This document shows, piece after piece, positions 19,188 through 26,959 of a DNA stretch of 64,000 nt. The position numbers and the translations under genes were made by a program. The DNA lies in the NCBI GenBank assembly GCA_016789705.1, contig JAEUQR010000022.1, positions 62,001 through 126,000 of the forward strand, given 5' to 3'. Below the pieces are notes generated by a model. It saw nothing but the letters and a program-made list of their open reading frames with translations, ran no database searches and was not told the DNA's origin. Source of the stretch: Acidobacteriota bacterium (GTDB taxonomy: Bacteria > Acidobacteriota > Vicinamibacteria > Vicinamibacterales > UBA2999). Position 1 is the first letter of the stretch, and each line of letters opens with the position of its first letter.

Positions 19188-20002
19188 CGGCGCCGGCGCG
19201 TCGTTCGCGTCGGGTCGTGGGGGTCGTGCTGGCGGTGCTGGCGTGGTGCGGCAGCGCACGTCCCGCGCGGGCGCAGCAGCCCTTCCTCGTGGACGATGCC
19301 GAGGTCACGCCGGCCCGCGTCTGGCACGTCGAACTGAGCAGCCAGCTGGACGTGCTGCGGCCGGCGGCGTTGCCGGCCCGCTGGCAGAACGTGTTCGAGT
19401 GGGAAGTGAACTACGGCGCCGGGGCGCGCCTCGAACTGGCGGCGCTGCTACCGTTCGTGAGCCTCGTCTCCGATGCCGCCGGCCGGCGCGCGGCCGCCCA
19501 CGGCATCGGCGACTCCACGCTCGCGGCCAAATGGCGGCTTACGCGCGATCCCGGCGCGCGCCACGCGCTCTCCCTGGCCGCCATGCTGGAGCTTCCGAGT
19601 GGCAGCCGCGCCCGCGGACTCGGCACCGGACTCGTGGACTACGGACTCAACCTCGTCTCGCAGCACCGTGTGCACGAGCGCGCCGTGGTGCGCGTCAACG
19701 GCGGGGCGGTGCTCGCCGGCAACACCCAGTCCGGTGCCGTGGGCATTCGCGAACGGGGCTCGGTGCTCACGGCTGGCGCCTCCATCGTGACGCCGCTCAC
19801 CGCGCGCGCGCAGGTGGGGGGAGAACTCACCCTGGCCTGGTCGCAGAAGGCCTCGCTCGGCGGGTCGGCCATCGGGTGGCAATTCGGCACGAACATCACG
19901 GTGCGCAACGGGGTGACGCTGGATGCCGGCGTGCTCGGCGGCTGGTTCGATGCCAGCCCACGCTTCGGCGTTCAGGTCGGCATGAGTGCGGACCTTCGCT
20001 GA
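19184..20002 (+). CDS. Exported outer-membrane beta-barrel protein (phenol-degradation MetA-like fold)
   Basis: The 272-residue product starts with a Tat-free Sec-type signal (basic RRSRR, hydrophobic VVGVVLAVLAWCG, then ARPARAQQ cleavage region near residue 31). Alternating polar and hydrophobic strands with many Tyr/Trp/Gly residues follow, ending at a terminal [20 protein letters not shown] and NVFEWEVNYGAGARLELAA fit the transporter-like barrel family often annotated as MetA-pathway of phenol degradation. It overlaps the hutF stop (GTGA), so it is co-transcribed with the hut genes, yet it precedes the phospholipase D-like gene. Uptake of a hut substrate or an envelope role are both possible. 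Confidence 0.7.
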   Translation: MTAPARRSRRVVGVVLAVLAWCGSARPARAQQPFLVDDAEVTPARVWHVELSSQLDVLRPAALPARWQNVFEWEVNYGAGARLELAALLPFVSLVSDAAGRRAAAHGIGDSTLAAKWRLTRDPGARHALSLAAMLELPSGSRARGLGTGLVDYGLNLVSQHRVHERAVVRVNGGAVLAGNTQSGAVGIRERGSVLTAGASIVTPLTARAQVGGELTLAWSQKASLGGSAIGWQFGTNITVRNGVTLDAGVLGGWFDASPRFGVQVGMSADLR

Positions 20003-20132
20003 ACCCGAGGCGGATTTCCGAGGCCGGCGCGCGGGAGTTCCCGTGGTGACGGGCCGCGGAAGTCGGCCGGCGGACCGTTCGGCGCGTGTCTCTCGCAGAG
20101 CGGTTGGCACGCCTTTGGAAGCTCGTCTGGCA

Positions 20133-20168
20133 GGCAGGTGCCACGCCCGGCAGGCGGAGCCACCTGCC
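20133..20168. other. Stem-loop upstream of the phospholipase D-like gene
   Basis: GGCAGGTG (20133-20140) and CACCTGCC (20161-20168) are exact 8-base inverted repeats with a 20-base loop. They end 17 bases before the GTG start at 20186. The 183-base gap holds no other feature I can support and no clear promoter. The hairpin could be a transcription attenuator or mRNA stabiliser. Confidence 0.3.
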
Positions 20169-20185
20169 GACAGCGCAGGTGCCCC

Positions 20186-23100
20186 GTGAGTGTCTCCCGC
20201 CGCGGACTTGTCTGGCGCAACGTCGCTGCCGGCGCCCTGTTGGTCCTGGCGGCCGCTGGCGTGGCCGTCGCCGCTCCGCAGCCGCCAGAGCCGGCGGCCG
20301 GCGTGTCACCCGCCGCGTGGGCGGAGCTGGCGCTGGCCCGCTGCCGCGCCGAAACCGAGCAATGGCGCGCTGACGACGCGGCGCTCGCCACCGAGCTGGC
20401 CGCCGGCACGCCGTCGCGGGAGCAGGCGTCGTTCCTCGCGCGGGAAGACGCGGCGCGAGCCCTGGCCAGGCGCAACGCACTCCGTGGTGGTCTCGCGCGT
20501 CTTGGCACGCTGATGTTCGGCATCGACCCGAAGGTGTCGGTTGACGGTGCCCCGTCGGAGCCGCTGCGGAAGGTGCTCGAAGGCCTGCTCTCCGGGCTCG
20601 ACATCTGCGAACTCGAAGCCGTTGAAGCCACGATCGTGCTCGGTTTGTTCGGCATGACGTTCGAGGCGGAACTGGCGGCACGGCTCACGTCCGAGCGGCA
20701 GTTCGAGGCCGTGGACGCGCGGATTCGCGCACGCCTCGCCGCGGGTGACTCACCGGAGCAGGTCTACGTGGCGTTGCGGCCGGCGTCGGAGGCGGCGTTC
20801 CTCGCGCACCTCGACGCGGTGGTGGCCACCGCGCTCACGCGGCACGCCGCGGAGGGGCGGCCGCGGGTGCCTCAGGCGGCGGCGCGGCGGCGGGCGTTCC
20901 TCGAGTACCTGCCGTACGCGGCCGAGCCGATCCGCATCCAGTTCTATCTGCACGGCAAAGTCGACGCGCTCGAAGGCGCGCTCGGCGTGGCACTCCCCGA
21001 CGGCGTCGACCAGATGCTCTTCGCCATGGTGCGCGGACGATTCCACGACTCGCTGCCGCGCCTGCGCCGCCTTCGCACGCAGGCGCCAGACGACGTGGCG
21101 CGCGCCCTGGCGCCGACGCTCGATGAGTGGTTCCGGCGCGTGGCGATGCCGAGCCTGGGCCGCGCGCTCGGGCGCGACCCGCACGCCGCGTACTGGTTCT
21201 ACGTGCAGTCGGGCGGCGTCGTGCGGGCTGGCACGGCTTCGACCAAGTCCAGCGTGGTGGTGCCGGCGCCGGCTCTCGTGCTGCGGGACCTGCGCGGCCT
21301 CGGCCTTGACGCCGCCGTCGCGCGCCTTGGCGCGGCCCGACTGCCGATGGCCTTCCAGGCCGCCCACGCCCGTGTCGAAGCGGCGTTCACCAGCCTCACG
21401 CTCTCGCGCGCGGAGCTGGCGGCGCGGCTCGACCGGCGTCGCATGCCGCCGGCGGTTGCGGCGCGACTGCGCGCCCTCATGGCGCACGAGCGCAAACAGG
21501 CGCTGTCATCCCTCGATCTCTTCACGCTGCTCATCAGGGACGCGCACCTCGTGCGCGGCCGTCTGGACGGTGAGGTCGTGCGCACCGGCATCGAGGTCTT
21601 CTTCGAGGCCAAGTCCGAGCGCGTGAATGCAGAAGTGCAGCGGGTACTGCAGGAGGCGCCGGCGGCTGACCCGCGGCTGGCCGCCTACCTTCGCACCACG
21701 GCGGCGATGATGCTCGAGATCGAGCGGCGGCAGGCCACCCACGACGCGTTCCGCGAGGGCACGGGTGGCGGCGCCGTGGGCTGGCTGCGCGCACGCACGG
21801 TGGGCAGTTCCGTGCCCGTGAGCCTGGCCGCGCCGGGCGGCGTCACCGGGCCGGCGTTTGCCGACCTCGTCGACGTGCTGTCGCCGAAGAACCGCGAGTC
21901 GGGCGACGACTACCGCGGCCGCGCCGTCAGCGGCCTGGACCTCGTGCACGACGGCCGCGAGTATCACGCGGCGCTACTCGAGGTGATCGACACCTCGCGG
22001 CAGTTCCTCAACATCTCGTCGTTCGACTGGAAGACCGATGCCGGCGGCCGCGACATCGCCTACCGGTTGATGGCGAAGAAGCTCGGCATCGAGGGCGCCG
22101 CATACGCGCGCTTCTTCGCGACGTTCTCCGGCGGCCTGCCGCTCGAACCCGCGGCACCCGCGGTCGTGGCCTTCTACGACATTCCCGCCACGCGGATGAA
22201 ACATCTGCTCGTCTGGCACGCGTTCATGACGAGCACCCATCCTGACGTGGTGGCGGCGCGCGAGGCCGCGCTCGCGGCCGGCGCGTCACTCGCCTGCACG
22301 ACGGTGGCCACGTGTGGTGATCTCTCGACGCTTGGCGCCCTCGCCGAACCGCGTGATGAGGCCGGCGCGGCGTCGGCCGGGCGGCAGGCGTACCAGCGCA
22401 TCGCCGCGCTCTTCGCCGAGGGGCCGGGGAGCGAGGGCGAGATCGCGCGCCGCGTGTCACTGGCCGGGTTCTCGGAGAGTGCGGCCGCGGTGCGGCGCTT
22501 CGTGCGGCGTGTCGGCCTGCGCCGTGCCGATCGGCCCGACGAGCCGTTCCCGATCAGCATCGTGGCCGACGGCAAGCAGCCCTTCTTCAACATGCACTGG
22601 GGGCAGCGCAGCGAGCAGTTCCCCTACGTGCTCACCGAACCGGTGCGCGACGTCTACTTCCTGCTGCTCGAGTTCGACGTGCACGTCGTCATGTGGAAAG
22701 GACCGGTCGAGTTCCCCTGGCACATCGGCGCCGTCCCCTGGCCCGGCCGCAAGGTCCTCGGCCGCGTGCCGTTCCCGTTCGTTCCATGGCCATGGCTTTC
22801 GGCCGTGCCCGGCTTCGGCTGGGCGAACGCCGCCACGAGCCTCGGGCTGCAGTGGGTGCTCGCCTCCGATCTGCGCATCTGGTGGGCCTCGGTCAACCAC
22901 ACGAAGAGCTGGTCGAGCGAATCGCTGGCGCTCGAGAGCGGCATGGGGATGGGCTCGAAGTATTTCAACGAGTTCGACACGCACAAGACCTGGCACGACA
23001 TGGGCGTGCTGGCGCGCGGCGACATCGTCGACGACGTCAACGATCACTTCGTGGACGTCTTCAACGAAGCGCGCGTGAACAACACCGGGCTGCCGGCCTC

Positions 23101-23842
23101 GCGCGGCGTCCGCGTGCCGAAGCTGCGGTATGCGGACTACGAGCCGGGCCCGCACACCGACGTCAACGGCGATGCCTCGCGCGCGTGGCTGCTCACGACG
23201 CACCCGGAGCGCGGCGACGCCAACTACCGCGGCGTCTACCTGGCGGCCCTCGCGGCGGCGCGACACAACGTCTACATCGAGAACTCGTTCTTCTCGGACC
23301 CGCTCATCGCGCGCATGCTGATGCGGAAGGCGCGCGAGTTCCGCGCCCGCGTCTCCTGCGAGGGGCTTGACGACCACGCCTGCGCGCGGCGGCGCCGCGA
23401 GGCGGTGCAGATCCACATCGTACTCCCCGACCTCACCGACAAGCCGATCGTGGATGCCGTCGGGGCCTCCGACTTCCACGAGATGCTGCACCTCGGCATC
23501 AAGGTGCACCGCTGGAATCCGCGGCGGGGCTGGTCGGCGGCGCGGATGCTGCACTCGAAGGTCTGGCTCATCGACTACGAGCCCGGCCGCGGTGGTCTCG
23601 CCTACGTGGGGGCCGCCAACGCCACGCAGCGCAGCCATCTGGCCGACAACGAGGCCGGCATCCTCTCGAACGATCCGGCGTTCGCGGCGCAGGTGCACGA
23701 TCGCATCTTCGCGGCCGACACCACCGTGGCCTCGCGGCTCGAGACGGTGGAGAATCTCTACGTCGTGCGCAACTCCAACGCGGCCGTGCGGGCCAGCCGA
23801 TGGCTGCGCCGGCTCCTCGTCGAACTCCTGTGGATGGTCTGA
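20186..23842 (+). CDS. Very large exported phospholipase D-like protein
   Basis: The 1218-residue product starts at a GTG with a Sec signal (RRGLVWRNVAAGALLVLAAAG, split as basic head plus hydrophobic core, cleavage near AVAA). Residues about 35-585 are Ala/Arg-rich and mostly helical with no family I recognise. Two phospholipase D half-domains follow. The first (about 590-960) carries HTKSWSSE (His905, Lys907, Glu912), an HKD motif with Glu for Asp, then GMGMGSKYFNEF. The second has a canonical HSKVWLID (His1123, Lys1125, Asp1130). A Trp/Pro-rich stretch lies at about 835-875. Cardiolipin-synthase or phosphatidyltransferase-like chemistry on envelope lipids is plausible. The LpxR-like gene starts one base after its stop. 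Confidence 0.8.
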   Translation: MSVSRRGLVWRNVAAGALLVLAAAGVAVAAPQPPEPAAGVSPAAWAELALARCRAETEQWRADDAALATELAAGTPSREQASFLAREDAARALARRNALRGGLARLGTLMFGIDPKVSVDGAPSEPLRKVLEGLLSGLDICELEAVEATIVLGLFGMTFEAELAARLTSERQFEAVDARIRARLAAGDSPEQVYVALRPASEAAFLAHLDAVVATALTRHAAEGRPRVPQAAARRRAFLEYLPYAAEPIRIQFYLHGKVDALEGALGVALPDGVDQMLFAMVRGRFHDSLPRLRRLRTQAPDDVARALAPTLDEWFRRVAMPSLGRALGRDPHAAYWFYVQSGGVVRAGTASTKSSVVVPAPALVLRDLRGLGLDAAVARLGAARLPMAFQAAHARVEAAFTSLTLSRAELAARLDRRRMPPAVAARLRALMAHERKQALSSLDLFTLLIRDAHLVRGRLDGEVVRTGIEVFFEAKSERVNAEVQRVLQEAPAADPRLAAYLRTTAAMMLEIERRQATHDAFREGTGGGAVGWLRARTVGSSVPVSLAAPGGVTGPAFADLVDVLSPKNRESGDDYRGRAVSGLDLVHDGREYHAALLEVIDTSRQFLNISSFDWKTDAGGRDIAYRLMAKKLGIEGAAYARFFATFSGGLPLEPAAPAVVAFYDIPATRMKHLLVWHAFMTSTHPDVVAAREAALAAGASLACTTVATCGDLSTLGALAEPRDEAGAASAGRQAYQRIAALFAEGPGSEGEIARRVSLAGFSESAAAVRRFVRRVGLRRADRPDEPFPISIVADGKQPFFNMHWGQRSEQFPYVLTEPVRDVYFLLLEFDVHVVMWKGPVEFPWHIGAVPWPGRKVLGRVPFPFVPWPWLSAVPGFGWANAATSLGLQWVLASDLRIWWASVNHTKSWSSESLALESGMGMGSKYFNEFDTHKTWHDMGVLARGDIVDDVNDHFVDVFNEARVNNTGLPASRGVRVPKLRYADYEPGPHTDVNGDASRAWLLTTHPERGDANYRGVYLAALAAARHNVYIENSFFSDPLIARMLMRKAREFRARVSCEGLDDHACARRRREAVQIHIVLPDLTDKPIVDAVGASDFHEMLHLGIKVHRWNPRRGWSAARMLHSKVWLIDYEPGRGGLAYVGAANATQRSHLADNEAGILSNDPAFAAQVHDRIFAADTTVASRLETVENLYVVRNSNAAVRASRWLRRLLVELLWMV

Positions 23843-23843
23843 C

Positions 23844-24995
23844 ATGCGTCGCGCCTGCCGCCTCGGCCTGATCGCGGGTCTCGGTGCGGCCATCCTGGCC
23901 GCGCTGCCCGGCGTTGCCGCCGCGCAGCCCATGCCGTCAGCGGCAGACGCCCCTTCCGCCGTGTTCGAGGAAGCGCTCGTCTCCGGCATCTCCCTGCTCC
24001 ATGACAACGACGGCTGGCCCCATCCCGGGAACTCGTTCAAGGACGACAACTACTCGGCGGGCCTCGAGATCCGCGTCAATGGCCGCGTCATCCCGCGCGC
24101 CGGCCTGACGCGTCCGCTCGACGGGCTCGACTGGCTGACGCGGGTGAACCGGATGCATGCCCGTGCCACGCGGCGGTTCCACTCGGCGCAGGTCTTCGGG
24201 CTCGCCTACACGCCCGATGTGCTCGACACCGACGTGCCGCAGCGCGACGACCGCCCGTTCGCGTCGCTCGTCGGCCTGGCCGTGCGGCGCACCTCGGTGC
24301 TCGGCGAGGCGGGCGACCGCGCCTGGTCGAGTGAGTTCGCCATCGGCGTGCTCGGGCTCGACGCGGCGCGTCATGTCCAGACGCTGCTGCACCGCACGCG
24401 GCGCTGGATGACGGGGAATCCCACGCCGGTCGATCCGCTCGGCTGGACCAACCAGATCTCCGATGGCGGCGAGCCGACCGCGCTCTACCGCGTGGGGTAC
24501 GAGCGGCTGCTGGCGGGAGACGGCGCGGAAACGGCTCGCAAGCACTGGCAGGTCACCGGCACTCTCGATGGCAGCGTGGGGTATCAGACGAACGCGTCGG
24601 CGGCGATCACGGCTCGCGCCGGTGTGTTCACGTCGGAGTTCTGGGAGTTCGTGAGCGGCATCCGCAGCGCCGGCGCAGGCCGGCAGCAGCCGGCGCCGGG
24701 CGGTGTGCCGCGCTGGGACCTGTTCGCCTTCGGCCTCGTGCGTCCGCGGCTGGTCGCGTGGAACGCGCTGCTGCAGGGGCAGTTCCGCGCGAGCGAACAC
24801 ACGGTGCGCGTGAAGAGGCTCATTGGCGAGTGGGAGGGCGGCGCGGGCGCCTCCGTGCCGATGGGGTCGTGGCATCTGCAGGGGGTCGTTCAGGTCGCGC
24901 AGGGCCGCACGACGGAGTTCGTCGCCCCCAAGGCACGGCTCTACACGTGGGGTACGATCATGCTGCTCGTGAGCCGGGAGGCGCGCGGCCGCTGA
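23844..24995 (+). CDS. LpxR-family outer-membrane lipid A deacylase-like protein
   Basis: LpxR proteins are outer-membrane barrels that remove the 3'-acyloxyacyl group of lipid A. The 383-residue product has a signal peptide ending AAAQ near residue 28. It then shows the DUF2219 pattern: LLHDNDGW, KDDNYSAGLEIRVNG (calcium/active-site Asn-Asp region), YTPDVLDTDVPQRDDRPFAS (equivalent to the DRPYAG segment), and terminal beta strands ending MLLVSRE. It starts one base after the phospholipase D-like gene, so both are made from one message. Deacylase activity is inferred from family membership. Confidence 0.8.
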   Translation: MRRACRLGLIAGLGAAILAALPGVAAAQPMPSAADAPSAVFEEALVSGISLLHDNDGWPHPGNSFKDDNYSAGLEIRVNGRVIPRAGLTRPLDGLDWLTRVNRMHARATRRFHSAQVFGLAYTPDVLDTDVPQRDDRPFASLVGLAVRRTSVLGEAGDRAWSSEFAIGVLGLDAARHVQTLLHRTRRWMTGNPTPVDPLGWTNQISDGGEPTALYRVGYERLLAGDGAETARKHWQVTGTLDGSVGYQTNASAAITARAGVFTSEFWEFVSGIRSAGAGRQQPAPGGVPRWDLFAFGLVRPRLVAWNALLQGQFRASEHTVRVKRLIGEWEGGAGASVPMGSWHLQGVVQVAQGRTTEFVAPKARLYTWGTIMLLVSREARGR

Positions 24996-25007
24996 GCGGC
25001 GCGGCGC

Positions 25008-25832
25008 TCAGTGCGTCAGCGTGTAGAGCACGGCGTTGATGCCCACGGCGTAACCTTCCGGCGAGAACTGCAGGAAGAACTCGTGGTCCTCGCCCTCGCG
25101 TTCCCAGGCATCGCCGATGTCGGTGTTGTGCGTCATGAGCACCATGATGCGGCCGTGGCTGTCGGCGATCATGCGGAAGTTCGCCACCGGGCTGTCGGGG
25201 CCGCGCTCGGACGTGTTGCCGCCGCTGCGCCGCCAGAAGTTGATGCTCGTCACCTGCGGCAGTGTCTTCACCGTGAACATCGACGTGCGGATCGGATGGT
25301 CCGCCGGCACGTCCACGATTTGGTGTTCGGGCAGCACCTTGCGCATCTCGCCGGCCCACTGATCCCAGGCGCGCGTGCCCCAGAAATCGTCGACCCACAG
25401 GAAGCCGCCCTTGAGCAGGTAGGCGCGCAGGTTCGCCGCCTCGGCCTCGTCGAAGGCTGCCGTGCCGACGTCGGTCGCCATCGTGAACGGGCAGTCGAAG
25501 ATCTCGGGATCGCTTGCGCGCACGACCCAGTAGTTGGGCTCACCTTCGGGGCCCATGCTGACGCGCGTCTTCGTGAGTTCTTTCACGCGCGTGAGCAGGT
25601 TGATGGCGGCATACGGATAGTCGGTGGCCCAGCCCATGCCGTTGGCCTCGCGGCGTACGCTGCGGTACATCATCTTGCAGTGCGTGAAGGCGCCATCCTG
25701 TGGCGCCGTCGTCCTGAAGCGTGGTGGCACCCACGGGCCCTCCGGCAGCCGGCCCCACTGCGCGGCAGCGGTCGCCGACAGCGCGGCGATGGCGAGCGCG
25801 AGAGCCAGCCCGGACCAGCGGCGGCGGGTCAT
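25008..25832 (-). CDS. Exported DUF4159 domain protein
   Basis: The 274-residue product has a signal peptide (RRRWSGLALALAIAALSATAAAQ). A DUF4159 domain follows, with DYPYAAINLLTRVKEL, the GGFLWVDDFWG segment and a terminal region where a glutamine amidotransferase-like fold ends (EFFLQFSPEGYAVGINAVLYTLTH, given here in pieces). In other bacteria DUF4159 domains appear in membrane complexes with MoxR ATPases, but no such genes are nearby. A TATGAT hexamer ends 6 bases before the ATG, with no room for a ribosome-binding site, suggesting a leaderless mRNA. It converges on the LpxR-like gene with 12 bases between. Confidence 0.85.
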   Translation of the reverse strand: MTRRRWSGLALALAIAALSATAAAQWGRLPEGPWVPPRFRTTAPQDGAFTHCKMMYRSVRREANGMGWATDYPYAAINLLTRVKELTKTRVSMGPEGEPNYWVVRASDPEIFDCPFTMATDVGTAAFDEAEAANLRAYLLKGGFLWVDDFWGTRAWDQWAGEMRKVLPEHQIVDVPADHPIRTSMFTVKTLPQVTSINFWRRSGGNTSERGPDSPVANFRMIADSHGRIMVLMTHNTDIGDAWEREGEDHEFFLQFSPEGYAVGINAVLYTLTH

Positions 25833-25838
25833 GCGCGC

Positions 25839-25844
25839 ATCATA
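25839..25844 (-). promoter_or_regulatory. -10 box of a probable leaderless promoter for the DUF4159 gene
   Basis: TATGAT (read on the minus strand 25844 to 25839) is followed by GCGCGC and the ATG at 25832. The usual distance from -10 to the transcription start puts the first base of the mRNA at the start codon. Confidence 0.55.
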
Positions 25845-25847
25845 CCC

Positions 25848-25885
25848 GCCTTCGCTCGCGGCCAGGCCTTGCTGCGAGCGAAGGC
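25848..25885 (-). terminator. 12-bp perfect inverted repeat directly after the tRNA gene
   Basis: GCCTTCGCTCGC (25848-25859) pairs exactly with GCGAGCGAAGGC (25874-25885) around a 14-base loop. It begins at the base after the encoded CCA end of the tRNA. There is no T tract, so it may be an RNA processing or weak termination hairpin; it could also be a dispersed palindrome. Confidence 0.45.
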
Positions 25886-25961
25886 TGGTGGGCCCACCTG
25901 GATTTGAACCAGGGACCGACCGGTTATGAGCCGGCTGCTCTAACCGCTGAGCTATGGGCCC
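25886..25961 (-). tRNA. tRNA with CAU anticodon, most likely tRNA-Ile2 (lysidine-modified)
   Basis: Read on the minus strand, the 76 bases fold into a full cloverleaf with an encoded CCA. The acceptor arms are GGGCCCA and TGGGCCC, the D arm contains AGCTCAGCGGTTAGAGC, the anticodon loop is CTCATAA on a CCGG stem, and the T arm has GGTTCAAATCC. The anticodon CAU could be Met or Ile2. C4-G69 and C5-G68 pairs in the acceptor stem and the GGCTCATAACC anticodon arm are features of the tRNA that TilS converts to read AUA, so Ile2 is favoured. It is not an initiator, since the anticodon stem lacks three G-C pairs of the initiator type. Confidence 0.9.
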
Positions 25962-25969
25962 TCACCGGC

Positions 25970-25975
25970 ATTCTA
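25970..25975 (-). promoter_or_regulatory. -10 box for the CAU tRNA
   Basis: TAGAAT on the minus strand ends 8 bases before the mature tRNA 5' end and lies just after the corA stop codon. It would let the tRNA be transcribed independently of thrA-corA. Any -35 would lie inside the end of corA. Confidence 0.45.
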
Positions 25976-25980
25976 CGCCG

Positions 25981-26952
25981 TCACATCCACCGGGCCTTGC
26001 GGAACCGGACGACGAGATACAGGTCGATGGCCACCATCGACGCGAGGGCGGCCGGGTAGCCCCACGCCCAGTCGAGTTCCGGCATCTGGCGGAAGTTCAT
26101 GCCGTAGATGCCGGCGATCATCGTGGGCACCGCGACCAGTGCGGCGTAGGCCGCCAGCCGCTTCGTGACCTCGCTCTCGGAAATGGTGATGAGCGACAGG
26201 TTCATCGAGGCGGCCGTCGTCACCATATCGCGCAGGTTGTCGATCGACTGCTTGAGGCGCAGCAGGTGGTCGTAGACGTCGCGGAAGTAGTCGTGCAGCC
26301 CGGCGCAGATCGGCGGCACCCGCCCGCCGTGCAGCTTGCCGGCCACTTCGAGCAGCGGCCCGGTGGCGTGGTCGAGCACGAGCAGCTTGCGCTTGAGCGT
26401 GTAGAGCGCTTCGATCTGCGCGCGCGAGGTGTCGCCGGAGAAGATGCGCTCCTCGATTTCCTCGATGGCCTCGGTGATGCGGTCGAGCACGGGGAAGTAC
26501 CGATCGACCACGGTGTCCATGAGGGCGTAGAGCACGTAGGCGGGACCGTGCCGCAGGAGCTCAGGTTCCTGTTCGCAGCGCCGCCGCACTTCGGTGAAGC
26601 CGTGCTGCGCCTCACGGCGCACGGAGATGACGTACTGCGGGCCGACGAACACCGAGACGTCACCCGTCTGCAGCTCATCGCCGGTGCCCGCCCACTCGAC
26701 CATCCGCAGCACGACGAAGAGCGACGCGCCGTACTCCTCGAGCTTCGGGCGCTGATGCCCGTGCTGGGTGTCTTCGATGGCCAGCTCGTGCAGGCCGAAC
26801 TGCTCCTGCAGAGCTTCGAGCTCGCCGGGCTCCGGGTCTTTCAGCGCAATCCAGACGAAGCAGCTGCGCCGCTGCAGATGGGCGGAAATCGCCGACACCG
26901 GAATGTCCGCGATTCGTTCGCCCTGATCGTAGACGACGCAGTTGACGAGCAT
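25981..26952 (-). CDS. corA: CorA family magnesium/divalent cation channel
   Basis: CorA forms a pentameric Mg2+ (or Co2+/Ni2+) channel. The 323-residue product has a large cytoplasmic N-terminal domain. Two C-terminal transmembrane helices follow, with the signature YGMNF at the end of the first (AYAALVAVPTMIAGIYGMNF). A short linker (RQMPELDW) leads to the second helix and a basic tail (RFRKARWM), as in the family. It lies 7 bases after the thrA stop on the same strand and is likely co-transcribed. ZntB, a related Zn transporter, is an alternative subfamily. Confidence 0.93.
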   Translation of the reverse strand: MLVNCVVYDQGERIADIPVSAISAHLQRRSCFVWIALKDPEPGELEALQEQFGLHELAIEDTQHGHQRPKLEEYGASLFVVLRMVEWAGTGDELQTGDVSVFVGPQYVISVRREAQHGFTEVRRRCEQEPELLRHGPAYVLYALMDTVVDRYFPVLDRITEAIEEIEERIFSGDTSRAQIEALYTLKRKLLVLDHATGPLLEVAGKLHGGRVPPICAGLHDYFRDVYDHLLRLKQSIDNLRDMVTTAASMNLSLITISESEVTKRLAAYAALVAVPTMIAGIYGMNFRQMPELDWAWGYPAALASMVAIDLYLVVRFRKARWM

Positions 26953-26959
26953 CGGGGGG

